Assembly: GCA_018417955.1 (NCBI GenBank)
Contig: JACTVC010000005.1
Coordinates: 1,054,001-1,118,000 of the forward strand
Direction of reading: 5' to 3'
Origin: Laccaria trichodermophora
Lineage: Eukaryota > Basidiomycota > Agaricomycetes > Agaricales > Hydnangiaceae
DNA length: 64,000 nucleotides
Within the stretch, counting starts at the first letter, position 1. Each line of letters begins with the position of its first letter. Made by a program: the position numbers and the translations under genes. The notes beneath the pieces are model-generated. The model was not told the DNA's origin and did not search any database. It saw only the letters and a list, made by a program, of their open reading frames with translations. Below are positions 1 through 12,700 of the stretch, in pieces.

Positions 1-850
1 CACATGGTTTTTTCCCCTCATATTCAAGTCTATATCTATTGTTGTTCAACATTCTTATTGTTGTAGCATAGACCTCAAGCTCCGAATCTGGGAATGTAAG
101 TCTCCATCGTGACCTTCCAGCATGGAGCTTACGGGATTGACTTTTCGGTCGACAGCGGCCAACAATATGAACCTTTAGACTGGTTGGAAAAAGTTACATT
201 TCCTATGAAACCTAAATTTTCCGATCTTGAATTCGCACAGCGGACATACCAGAAGGTAATCAGGCAGTTTATCGACGCGGGGGTATGTCAGTTTTCTGCA
301 TAGGCTCATCCCTTCTTACATTTCTGATAGACAACGACATTACAGCACATTGCATCTTGAGTTGACCAAGGTTTTGGCAGATATCGTGCACAGTTATGGT
401 CAGCGAGCATTCGTCGGCATAAGCCGTTCACGACCTCCCCTTTGAGTTAAATTTTGATGATCCACACAAATGAAACATGAATCGCGAGTCCCCGCGTTAC
501 TATGTCGAACCGTCCGCCTCATCATCATTGGTCGACACCCGTGCACTCATCACGCACATACGATCTTTACCTTCGAGACTAAGTCCACAAGCAGCATCTA
601 ATGAACCTCTCGTCCGACCTATTCTTATCCCGCGCTTCGCCATGTACCTCGAACATCCTCAGACCCCCCTTGAAAGTTGGGAGAACCGCTTCCCCGGATC
701 CAACGTTGCGCATCCAAATGTGCATCTTTGAGAATCCACAAGAGATCAAGTACACAGAGCACCTCTTCCCAGAAACCTCCTGCGGTGGTTGCGAGCTAGT
801 TGTTTCTCAGACATCTGCTACGTCCCTTGTAATATTCGGTAGATACTAAT
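1..850 (+). pseudogene. guanine deaminase relic (amidohydrolase family)
   Basis: Three blocks read like a fungal guanine deaminase, the zinc amidohydrolase that converts guanine to xanthine. Block 1 (about 109-285) contains PLDWLEKVTFP and KFSDLEFAQRTY, the region preceding the active-site channel in this family. Block 2 (about 370-420) reads HLELTKVLADIVHSYGQRAF, but in a frame shifted from the preceding TTT segment, so it needs a frameshift after a probable intron ending near 331. Block 3 (477-800) reads NRESPRYYVEPS, then a second frame switch near 650 into FENPQEIKYTEHLFPET. The C-terminal half of the enzyme, with the remaining zinc ligands, is absent after about 800. Two frameshifts plus truncation make this a pseudogene. 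The 5' end may lie before the window. Confidence 0.7.
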
Positions 851-1959
851 ATCAGGTTCAAGTTCAAGTTGCTTGTTTGTTTATGCGTTCTGCGGGGGAA
901 GTGTCGGAGCAGACTCAGGGTAAGAGTTCATGATCAGGAAGCAGGTTCGAGATGGAAACATGCAGTGTTTACTGGTGCTAGAAAGTGTACCGAGGTGATA
1001 AAGACGGACATGATGGTTATGTATTGGTTATGTATGCAGTTTGGGGGGGTATCCATGATGACTTTCCAGGGAATGATGATAGTATGTAGTATCGTCTGCG
1101 CATGTACTCAGGAACGCGGGACGATAAAAAAAAAGAGCCACTTCCAGAAGTCCCAGCCTATATGCGCTACCTGGAGAAGCCATCGCGCCGTGCGTTGCAC
1201 CGCTTTTTTAACCTTCAACAGCTGGATCTTCGTTGGGGATCCCACGCGCTCAAGGGTAGCGCTGAAGGGGTGGTTCTGCGACCTAGGGTTCGGGATGGGG
1301 ATTTTGGGGTCATGGAACGTGACTTTGATTTTGAACCGGGAGCTTGTAGGATTTCGGTAGGCCAAGATGCGATCAGGGCCGACGTTCATTTTGGGTTTGC
1401 CGGTGAGAGTGCGGAGGGCATTGCCGGGCTTGCCCACCATCGGGTAGTGGTAGCTGTTTTTTACCGCGCGTGCAGGATCTCGATGGGCCTCGCTAGTCCT
1501 GAACCCTGACGACGCTTTTGGATAGGTCCCCCCACTCCTGAGGACCTTTCTTCTACTCGAGGTGACAGCGCTATCAAGTGACTCCATCAAGCGAAGGGCC
1601 GCAGCATTGACCTCGGCCGCGGAGTACTGTGTGAGATAAACATCAACCATAATCTGGGTAATTGAGTGTGGAGGTACACCCACAATGTTATCGTACGTCT
1701 CGACGTACTTCCCTTCCTTCATGGGCTTGAAATACCGGACTGAGAGGGGGTGACAAGGGTCTGGGTGTGTTAGAAGGGTGATTTGAAAGTGAGGAATTTA
1801 TAAGTATCAAGCTCACCATCTTCTGGGTGCCTGACCCCAGGGCCGACTGGTATCAACCCGTATCCGAACATGGGTGTGGACAGAGTATATTGACGCGACG
1901 CGACAAAATGTCATCATGTGGTCGTAAATGTCGGTGACGTCATTCAAATTGATCATGTG
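851..1959. other. no recognisable gene
   Basis: Between the deaminase relic and LIM copy A I see no supported gene. An open frame of 204 codons runs on the minus strand (1722-1108), but it matches no family I recognise, its second half is rich in basic and aromatic residues, and the opposite strand is also open there. I leave it unassigned. Confidence 0.4.
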
Positions 1960-4735
1960 TATGTTCCAATGAACCGTGTTCATCGCCCTCGAGCTCTGTA
2001 AGTACCCACCATCGCTACCCGATTTACCGCTATGCGCATGCCGTTCACACAACATCCGACCATCCACCTCCCAATACTCACTCAGCGTTTCGGTGCATCC
2101 CGGGTATCCAGGGTATTCGCATGTCATGTTCAGGGTGGTATTTGTCACCAGTGTGTGAGACTGCACAAGGACCTTCGATAGGCTGCCCACACCGTGCCGC
2201 AGCACAGAGTGAGTCATTGGCTTCGTGATAGTGATAGGCACACAAAGGCTTCCCATCGTAGACGTAGAACGTCTTATCAGGGAAGGGTTTCTGTGAAAAG
2301 ACGAAGTTGTAGCTGTCAGCAGAGATTAAGGGCTGAGGTGTACGCACATGGCAGGTGTGGCAATTAAAGCACTCTTTATGGTACTTGCCCTTCAGTTGAC
2401 CGTCGGAGGACGATACCGCCTGTTTCTCGATTGGTTTGTTACAGCGACGGCACTAATAGAACGAGGGGGAGTCAGTCCACACTCTCCACCGTAAGTTCAA
2501 ACGCACCTTGGGTAAATACATGTTCTTCCAGCACCTTTCGCACAGAATACCTCCCCCATCAACTTGTACCCATATTCCATCTTCAATAGTTGTATGACAT
2601 CTGACACAGACTCTCGTTTTTCTGACCCTGTCTTTCTTGACGCGATTGGCATCTAGTGACGAGTTTCTCTCAGTTGGCGCACCTGCCGTCTTTGACCGAG
2701 TGGGCAATTTGGGAGGGCGAGTCTCTGGCGAAGACACTCCCTGGACAGTGTTGCTACGGTATGCCCTGGAACCGCCGGAAGCCACGCTGCGAGTGTCATC
2801 CACCTCAGACGGATGAGAATCAAGTTCTCCCATACTACTCCCGGTGCTAGAGCCTTCGAATAACCTCTGTTTCCCATTTGACTTGCTTTTCGTCAAGCCG
2901 CTTGCGTAACTGTCATTTCCGTCATTCGCACGCTCTAATAACGTCTCCATCGCCATTTTTTCCAGGCCGCCAGATTCCACTGGAGCGGCATTGGTCGTTC
3001 TCGAATAGGCGCTCTTGCTCCCGCTACTGCTGCTACTGATACTCCTCCGTATGCGCCCACCCATTCCTGTGACTCCAGGACCTCTCAATTTGGCATACTC
3101 GCTTGGAGGAGTCCGAGAAAGGCCCAAGGCCTGCGCAATAGCAGCAGAATTGGTCCGTGTCCTCCCAGCAATCTCTCCAATGCTGGACGTGGAAGAGTAT
3201 GAGGAGGCAGAATTATCCCTCTCGTGTCGATCATTCTTTGAGTTTCCAATGCGAATTCCTGTTCAGTCATCGCTCCGATCACTGCGATCACCGCACTCAG
3301 GTATAGCGGCAAACCAGGCATTGCGTCCACCACCCGAGCCAGAAGAATGGAAGAAGTAAGAGGGGGAAGTGGCGGCGGTGGAGACTTCTTCCTGCTATTC
3401 TTCCTGCTAGGGAGACTGTCATTGTCATCCTCATATTCGGTTGAATCTGCATATGCAAAACCGTATTCTGAGCCCGAACTTGGGGATATTGGCACCCTAT
3501 CTTTGCAATTTCGCTTGGATGATGATGCGCTGAATGATATAGACCGGGTTGGGAGTTTTGTGCCATTAGACGCTGCAGACATAGACCTGTCAGGTGTTGT
3601 GACCATGTCTGGATTACTAGTTGTAAGTGTAGGCGTGGGTTCGGAAGCGGCGCTAGCCCCTGGTACAGTATTCTTGAGCTTCCCAAAGAAAGCAAGGCGG
3701 GCAGCGAAGGAAGAGGCCATCGGAGAGCTTGGAGGGGGGGTAACAGCGACGGATGTAACGGTAGGTGCTGCTATTGGGGGTGACGGTGTCTTGGTTGGCA
3801 TTTGCAGCTGAGAAAACTCGTTTTGAGCAAATGAAGACTGAGGACCCGGGAAATGAGAAGAGTAACCAGAGCCCGGTGATAACGGAGGTGTCTCTGCCAC
3901 TGTAACGCCGACGCCAACCGTCAGTTAATTTTAAATTAGATGCCGGCAAACTTACAGCGCGGTATCGCGTCGTCCAAAAATCTAGGGGGATTGAGTTGAC
4001 CACCAGGATGGTGCGGTGATCCTGGCGGCCTAGGTTGCACGGCAAACATAGCGGCTCGAGCTGCAGCGGCGAAGCCCCTGCTGCCAACTGCTGCCATACC
4101 CGCTTCACCGCCCGTCTTTGTATCAATATCTCTTTCCTCAATTGAAGGATACGACCTGGAGGAGGGCCGGCAGAGACCTGGAGTGGGCTTTGGATTCGCC
4201 CAGGTAAAGATGAAGCGGATGGTCGAGGGGGCATTGCAGGAATCCCTACAGGGGGTCCTTGGGGGCTGTTTGGGCTAAATGGAATGCCAGCACGGCCAGG
4301 AGGGGTGGACCGTTCGGCCCCGGAACATTTCTATTGAAAGTTGGTCCGTTTGGCGCGGGGGAACCATTTCGACTAGGAGGACCGTTAAAACTTGGACGAG
4401 AGCCGTGGCCATTGGGCGGTCCATTTGAGGCAGATGGAGTTCCTATACGAGGAGGGAGATTATTATTTGACGGTGGGAGGCGAACTTTGGCTGATGGAGG
4501 GGGATCTCTGCCAATTGGGGGCGGTCCTTTTAAGGCAGATGGAGTTCCTATACGAGGAGGGAAATTGTTATTTGACGCTGGGAGGCCAACGTTGGCCGAT
4601 GAAGGAGGATCTCTGTCAATTGGAAACGAGGGACGGTCTGGGTGGAATGAATGGAGGATACTGAGCCGCGAGGGTCGGCCGTTTGAAGAGGGCGGCTACG
4701 AAGTGGCGAAGCTGGGGATGCAAACGGATTTCGGG
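1960..4735 (-). pseudogene. LIM-domain protein gene, decayed copy A
   Basis: This is a paralogue of the intact LIM gene at 21460-24797, similar over most of its length, including the intron positions near 3950 and 2455-2505. It retains the Ser/Pro-rich linker, the CVRCHTTIEDG zinc site and the downstream LIM cysteines. It is broken in several places. A 4-bp deletion near 3343 (AGCG, present in copy C near 22930) shifts the frame in the middle exon. A roughly 16-bp deletion near 4300 shifts the first exon. The acidic tail after the last LIM histidine is shortened and diverges. Similarity to copy C stops near 4735, so the N-terminal segment with the CSNC...HTC zinc site and the start codon are missing. 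It also lacks the 3' flank shared by copies B and C. Confidence 0.8.
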
Positions 4736-6771
4736 GAGCGTGTGCGAGCTCACTTGCTTCTCAGATCGTTGTGCTTCTTGCTGGACCTACAGACAATTCC
4801 CCTAGAGTTAGAGCGGGTGAAAGCGTGATATCGCTTGATGGATCTTTGGCTGGATTGAACGGTATCGAAAGATGATCTGGCCCTCTGAAGCAGCTGTGTC
4901 AACGTCATGATGAGACGGTTGGTCTGATTGGCGCCGTAGAAGGTACCGCATGAAGTACTTAGTGAACTCGCTAGTGAAGGTTTCACTACTTCGGTGGCTA
5001 TGACAATCAGAGCTGTTGCCAAACAGAACCAACTATCGTTTCGCCGCACAAGCTGTCCAGCTCGTGAAGGCTGTCTGAATACCAGCTCAAACCACTCCTT
5101 GGTAAGCCAAATCTTCCCCTTTTCCTTTCCTTTCTTCTTCCTTCCTTCCTTATTTTTTATTATTTAGGACACAGGTATGAGTAGTGAGCCTCGAGTCTTT
5201 CCTTTCCCTCACCTGGGCTTGCCAGCTGGTGCCGCCCTACGAGTCTACGATGTGTGCCTCGTCTGACGCTTTGGTTTAGACGAGTGCCAGCGAGCACGCT
5301 ATCGCTGCGACCCAACCATGCGCCTCAAATCTACTGCCGCGTTCGCGTCCGGCCGTTCCCTCAGCTTCGCCATAGCCTAGCCCACCACAAGTTACAACCA
5401 AGCGAAGTGCCCACAAGCTACTTGCTTTTGCGGCCGGCATAGTGTTTTCGTCCAACAACACCGTAAGTTTTGTTCGACACCAATTGGAGCGGCCCTCAAG
5501 TTAAACGCCAATGATTGCTTCCAGCAAAAAGAACGCGCTCTCTCTTTTGCCACGCGGCGCTTTTACTGGAAAGCAAGGCACGACGGTGGTCGTCACCACC
5601 TTTTGCAGATGGGGCAGTTCACACTAGCGCAAACCTACCAAAGCACTCGTGCCAATTTCCAACCCAATTCCCATGCCAATCCTCCTTTGCACCACCCTCG
5701 CGCAAGTTCGTCTCATTCACGCACCCCATCACGTTCTTCTTCCGAGGTGGCAACTAAACGCTGCCAAGGTCACAATCCACGAAGAGGTCCTGGTTTCATT
5801 CCAGCCCAGGCTTTATGGAGAAATGCCGAGCTGCTTCAGCATTATGCCAAGCGCCCCGTGAGGGTGCTCTCCAGAATTATCTTCTCTGCCAGCGGTAGTT
5901 GCCTCTTCTCTCCAATCCGGCGCGATCGGGATGACGTTCGACTCCCCAGTGCCTCTCCTGCTCCTCTGCCTTGAGCTTCTTTTGGTCACTACTGCCATCC
6001 CATCCCCAATCGTCTGCGAATGGGCGTTTCCTCTTGCAGCTCCCTCCGCGATGCCGTCACGCTGCCCTTTACAAGGTTCCCACCTCCCACCCAACCTCTC
6101 GGGCTCCCTCCCTTCACTTTCGTACTAAGCGTTCCAGAACATCCTTCGACATGGCTGGTTTCACCTTCACCCCTCTTTGCGAGATTTGAAGTTTACACTC
6201 CTGGGCTCGGATAGTGGGTGTCAATCGCACAATTGCTCGGAACCCGCCCGCAGTGGAGACTTGAATCGAGAAGCTGCACTTTTGGTTCGATATCTGATCT
6301 TTGGATCGTTCGTTTCTGTGGATTTTCCATGTGTGGTTGCTGTAGATGGCCCAAATTCTTTCTTTTCGGCTTCGTGGTGGAGGGTGCGCTCAGAGTCCTT
6401 GGGATTTTTAGGAAGAAAAAACGGGCTAGGGACAGATTTGTTGTCTGTTACAATCCGAAAGGTCTGGTCAGCTTTTTATGCTGTAACTCTTGTGCTGCGA
6501 CTGCTGGTCGTTTGAGCTGGGGCAGCCATGGCATCTGGGTTGCATGAAGTGGATCGGAACATATTACAGTCTGAGTTTTGGTAGGAAGTTGGCTGGTCGT
6601 TGGAATTCTCGGGTTCATAGTGCATATTTCACAATGAGCTCGAACGACTACTATTTGATATACATGTTTCTACTTCTTCCCATACTTACGCTGATTTCAA
6701 GAAAAGATATCTCAATCCTGTTCAAAGATCTATACAGATAATTGTAGCGACTGTACAAAAGCATTTGAAAT
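4736..6771. other. no recognisable gene; pyrimidine-rich tract
   Basis: This 2-kb stretch between LIM copy A and the 3' end of the PKS holds only short open frames in conflicting frames. A pyrimidine-rich run lies near 5110-5160 (CTTTCC/CTTCC repeats). A 65-codon plus-strand frame at 5931 starts with a hydrophobic, signal-like segment, but it has no supporting neighbours or splice pattern that I can trust. I annotate nothing here. Confidence 0.4.
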
Positions 6772-9700
6772 TTAGGCTGTAGTGGTTTCTGCGAGCAAGC
6801 TAGTCGTTTCTAAGGACGTTACTACTGGTGCGGTTTCAGCAGGGTTTGCAATTACGGAGAGATCGCACATCTTGGAGTCCGGGGAGCGGCAAAGAGCTTC
6901 AACCAAAGTAATGTATGTGTCGAGGAGATTTCTTGCCTTCTCCTCAGAGAGTATATGGTTGTTAAACCGAAGAATGATACGACCAGTTTTGCCGTAAATA
7001 TCGAGAAGGAGTTCCTGATCGTTGTCCATGGTTTTCGACAAGGAACGGAAGCCTTTTACTTCCATCTCCTTTAATGCGAGATCCGAGATAGAATCCACGT
7101 TCATCTCGTCATAGGTGAACGAATGTTTGAATAAGCTTGGGCGTCGCGAAGAGTCTGTAACCTCGGAGTTTATATCCTCATAAACTATATCGCCATTTTC
7201 AAGACTCTTGGATAGATCTGCCCTGAAACCGGTAAGATACTCCTCGAATGTCTGATTGGGATCAACGGTTGTCTTGATTGGTAGGAATGTAGTAAGTGGC
7301 CCAACCACGTTAGCTAGTTGTGCTGTGTTGCGCTGTGTGAACGTGGTACCCACGACCATCGTTTCTTGGGACGAATAATGGAATAAAAGGGAGTTGTAAA
7401 CGGCGAAGAATCCTTCGGATGGTGTGGCCCCAACCTCCTTCACGAGACTATGGCACAAGGCCAGTGTAGAAGCATCCAAAGTCGCCTCAATTTCGGTGAG
7501 GTCTGATAATGGTTCTTCGGACGGTGTCGAGGACAAGAGGTACGTTGGTTGAACATCTTTGAGGGTTTCGGTCCAGAATTCGCGCTGTTTCTTTTGCAGC
7601 TCGGCACGATGGTCGGAGGTGTGGAGAAGCCAATCACTAAAATCGGAGAAATGCATGTCTTGAGGATCGAGGCTGTCAAGACCATTGTGATACAATGCGA
7701 TCACTTCGCGGTATATTAAGCCAAGTGAAGCTTGATCCATTATGCTATAACCCTGTCAGACGGGAGAAAAATATGTGAAAGGAGCGACATACACATCATG
7801 AGAGATGAAACTGAAGCTCCATGCATTGTTGCCAAGACTGAAAATAGTCGCTCGAAAGAGGGGTAGCTGTTCGAGCTTTAGACTGAATTCTTTGCACATA
7901 GTCAATGACATCTCGTATGCCTTTCGTTCCGGATTGCCCTCAGCCTCGAGATCGACTACGTTAACCTCGAAGTCCAGGAAAGGATACACGCACTGCCCAA
8001 GCTTTCCTTGGACTAAGTAAAAGGCAGTGCGGAGGGCACCATGGCGCTGAATGACTTCAGCGAATGCTTCCCGCATGCGACTGATATCTATACCAGCAGG
8101 AGAGCTGATCGTCATGAATAGTCCGCGAGTCTCGCCTTGCCCTTCCCGATGCAAAGACATGTGTTCAGCCCCACCAGCACTTCCGTTTGGCCCTTGAGTT
8201 TGGACCTACGTTTGACCACCTCAGAATTAACGTTCAAAAAGAGAGGAAATAATACACACGTAAGAATGCCAAATGAGTGATTGCAGATGTGACGCATTCG
8301 TTGTAACGACTTCACCATATGCAATTCGTTTCACTAGATTCATTTCGGGAGCCGATATATATTTAGCGCCATCTTCATCGTCTTCCAAGGCGAGGTTTCC
8401 AGCTTTCGAGCTAGAGGCAACCAATTCATTGAGGATTCCAATATTCATAGATCCGAGGAGTTCCAGCTGGCCAACTTTGATACTGAAATGACCCTCCAGC
8501 TCCTTGCTGTATCGGATGGCTTAAAGAGAAATTGTAAGTAAGAAACACAGCTTCCTTTGAAAATCATTAACAAACCCCCAAGAGAATCCAATCCATAATC
8601 TTTCAAAGTAACGTCATCGGCAATTTTATCGATACCCAACCCCAAAAGTTCGCAAAGTAAGCTAGCTGGAGTTTCAATGGTGCCACGCTCGTTATCCGTC
8701 TGTTTAACCAAAAACCGTGTCGGGAGTAAGTGGTTGTATAGGAGAGGTTCGCAGGCCGAGAACACCATAGGGACATGCTTCATAGCGATCGCTGGGACAT
8801 AATGCGAAATTTGCCGAATGATGGAATCGGCGATGAATTCGCATGCCTGTGCGGTAGTGATCCCAATCTTCATGGCTGTTTTTGAGCTGGAGCGGCCCTT
8901 TGTAGATTGGAGTAAACGCTTGAACATTCCAGAATCAGAAACTGGAGGGAGGGAAATTGAGACCGTGTTTGGCAAAGATTCAGCAATGCGATCCAGATAA
9001 CTAAGTGAAAGAGAAGTTACTGAGTATTTCGCTTAAAAAAAAGAAAAGAATAGTTGTATATCACTTACAGTTGGGATGCGCAATAAGCTGATTGTCCTGC
9101 ATTGCCGAAAACAGAGCCAATGGTTGAGAAGAGAAGGAGGAAGTCCAGCGCGGCGGGGTTGACAAGGCGCAGAAGAGTGTTCAGAGCAAACACCTTGGAG
9201 AAGTAAACATGGTCAAATGACTCCTGCTTCATGCCAGTAAACAATCCATCACGAGAGACAACCGTCATAAGAAAAATTCCACCAATGGGAGCCGTCTTAT
9301 GGGCATGGACTATGAGCTGTGACATTGCCTCCAGATCGCGCGCATCTGCAGCAATAATATCCAATGATACGTCCATTGATTGAAGGTGACGAATGTACAC
9401 CTTGTCCATCTTACCCAACGCATCTGGACCACGCCTACTGGTCAAAACGATGTGACGAGCACCACGAGTCGCCATCCAGACCGAAATCCGAACCCCTAGT
9501 TCGCTTGAGCCGCCAATGAGAAGATAGTTTTTCCTTGGGTCGAATAATTGGCCAGATTTAATGCCAATATGCCTAGGGACATCAGGCGCAACAACCAAAA
9601 CTTCAGGCTTTGTTGCGCAAGGGGCTGTTGATCCGGATAGCCGTGAAACAGACGTAGATTGGGACTGAAGTTTGAAAGGAGCAGAGATATGGGCATTCAA

Positions 9701-12700
9701 TAAGTTTGCTAGACTCGATGCTATTTTGGAAGGGTAGCACTCCACAAGTTTGGGGACGTCAATCACTCGTGTAATTGGAGCACCCGAAGGGATGCTAACT
9801 TGATCGACAGAGTTCGAGTTGTTATGGATGTATTGACCTGTTGCTGTCAGAAGGTTAAATATGGTCGAACTTATCGAGCTGCCCAGGAGATTGAACACAA
9901 TGTCGAAACCGGGCAATTTATTCTCTGATAGCCATGTTTGGACGGCGGATGTTTTGTCATTTAGGGTCAGTGAAGTCCCGATAGCATGTTCATCCACATT
10001 GAGTTCATCGCAGAGTCGCTTCTTGTCAGCCGGTGTTGCTACGGTACAGAAGAATCTAGCACCAAAGCGTTGACAAAGTTGTACAGCACCAAATCCAACC
10101 TCTAAAAACAGAGTGAGCCACAGAACTGCGAGAATGATGAGCAGCAAACTTACGTGTACTTGCGTCGTGCAGAAAAATTACAGTGGAACTCGATATCGGA
10201 GCATATTCTGCAAGTGCTAACCATGGGATCAAAGCGATGATAGGCAGAGCGACAGCATCACTGTCGGACACGTCACTAGGAAGCGTTGTAATCGAGCTCT
10301 GATCCAAGACAGCAATATCCGTGATGGGATGCTTAGCGATTCCGACAACCTTTCAGTGGGGGGAATACAATCAGGTGCGTGAAGATGGTGTTGAAGGTTT
10401 GACGTACTTTACTCGAGGTGAAAATATCCTTCACGTCGGCTCCCATATGAGAAACTTTCCCAACAAAAGCTACAGATGGCTTTCCCGCTGAGATGCTATC
10501 GATTCCGAAAAAATCAATTGATACTTGCACATCCGTGGGTTTGATATTTGGGGGAAAATATGCAGAGATTTGACCCTTTTCCAAGGGAGCCTCAATCGTG
10601 ACACCAGGGGCGGGCCTAGGCTGAGTGTCTGTTGGGTGATAAACGAGTCTGCGTACAAAAACATCGCCAGTGCGAGTGTATTTCAAATGTTGTTCAAGAA
10701 GCGAAGAGGTCAGACGCAAAGATCGCACAATTTCCTCTCTAGCCTCCAAGGTCAAAGACTCGTCTTCGAACAACATAGAGCGAACAGTGAAATTGGGTGA
10801 TTCGGCGATGATGCAAGCTGCTATACCCAACCCGCCAATGCCTATGGCGTTATCGGTTCCCAGAATCCAAATTTCTGCGTTTTCAGACAGCTGATTGACG
10901 ATCTCGACTAACTCTTCTTCGGTGCCACGTGTAAAATGATGTAAGACAACTTCAGGGACCAAATCCTCTTCTGGTGGGATGCAAGGTAAACCGGAGCGAA
11001 TTAGAGTGAGAGTCTCGCCAGTATCCAATCTCGCAACTGAAATGTCTATTTCAGGAACATGCTGAAAAACTGGAAGAATCAGGCCTTGTTCGCCCTCAGG
11101 CTTCTCTGCGTCAACCAAAGTTGAATCTAAAGTATATAAGAGTCAGATCAGAAAACATTTTATGGAATGCAAAAGTTAGCTTACTACACAGCAAAAGGAG
11201 AACTCCGAAGGGAGCCAAATATTTAAGAAGCTTATCGACATCTGAGGCCGAAATGGAATTGTCGATCACTTGGAAAAGGATATCGAAGCTTGATATTCAT
11301 CAGTGATGTAATAAAAACGAGTATTGCATGAGTTACCTTTCGAAAACCATAACATATTCAGCGGAATTGGGATCCAACTCAGCTTGTCTAGCACGGGCAA
11401 TGGCTCGCGCTGTTGCCTCTGCTTCTTCGGGGGATAAAGCAGAATTGGTCTGCACAGGTTTGGCCCGGGACATGGCCCGTGCCTTCGCATCTGCGTCTTC
11501 AGGAGATATAGCAGAATCAGTGTCCAGAACAAAAGGTCTAGCACGAGGATATGACATGGCTCGCGCCTTTTCATCTGCGTCTTCGGGGGACACTCCAGCT
11601 AGGAAGTAATCTACAAGAATCTGATTGGAAGGTAAAGAAACGAGAGATTCAGCGACGGCCGTTGCAGCCAATGAAGATGTATCCAAGTCAAGAACGCGAA
11701 CAACATGCCGGCCAGAAGCCCGAGCTTTGGCGACGAGCGCGTCAAAGACTTGACAAATATAAGATGGCGTGGAAAGAGCTTCAGCTGAAGGGAGAGTGAA
11801 GCCTGTAGAGGGAAACACTTTTGGTTGCCAAATCGTCGTAAAGCACTCGTCCATGGTGGATTGTTCCTGCGGGGCGATCGCACATTCCATTCCATCGATG
11901 GTGAGGAGAACCAGCGACTCTGAATTAGTAACGACGAGATTAGATCGGCAAGGACCATTGGGGGACCAAGTACTGATAGTAAGGTAGGTCCAGATGGTGC
12001 CTTGGAGGTGAAAGTCAAGATCGTTGTTGTCGCCCTTGTCCCATCGAGTGATCTCGTCAATCTTCACTGGTAAGAGTGTTTCAGTGAAGTCAAATGATTT
12101 GTTTTCCATATCAATGAACGCTGCCAAAGTCGAGTGCATGATGCTGTCTAGGAAGCTTGGATGAATGATATAACCGTTGTCGTGGAGGTTGATGTCGTCT
12201 TCTGAGACTTCAATCTTAATCAGGTACGCTGATCCACCCCAGCTATCATCGTCAGGTAGTTCGTGAATCTCTTTAATATAACTAGTGAAATTGTCCTGAT
12301 ATCCATATATCGATGGGATGGCTTGGTAAAATTCTTCCCCTGTGATGGAGCAGCGGGAGAGGGCAAGCTTGGAATCAATGTCGAAATGTTTGGGTTCATT
12401 TGGATTGAAATTGGGATTGTTGGTCAAGTATGCGCCAGTAGCATAGACCGTGTCGAGCTTGATATATCCGTTGTCATAAGTATTTGATGTCGCGACACGG
12501 AACTCCCATTCGTCGCCATCAGTTAGGAGGCCAACATGAGCTGGGTCAGTCCCGCGCGCACCCATAATTAGCGGGCGAAGAATTTTCGTATCCTTCAAAA
12601 CCATGGCGCCATTCTCAAGAATGCTCTCGATATACCTGACATAAATCAATCAGTGATGAAATCAGAGGCAATGCGAATGAACCTACCCAGAGGCGGGGAA

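Noticed and set aside
1108..1722. 204-codon minus-strand frame as a gene
   Set aside because: No family likeness, no splice context, and the opposite strand is open over the same region.
3085..4828. Plus-strand frames rich in Gly and Leu over LIM copy A (and the same at 22595-24681 over copy C)
   Set aside because: They are antisense shadows of the Ser/Pro-rich linker and recur identically in both copies.
5515..6547. Cluster of short plus-strand frames near the PKS 3' end
   Set aside because: They overlap in three frames with Pro/Ser-biased composition and no recognisable protein; I could not build a spliced model.
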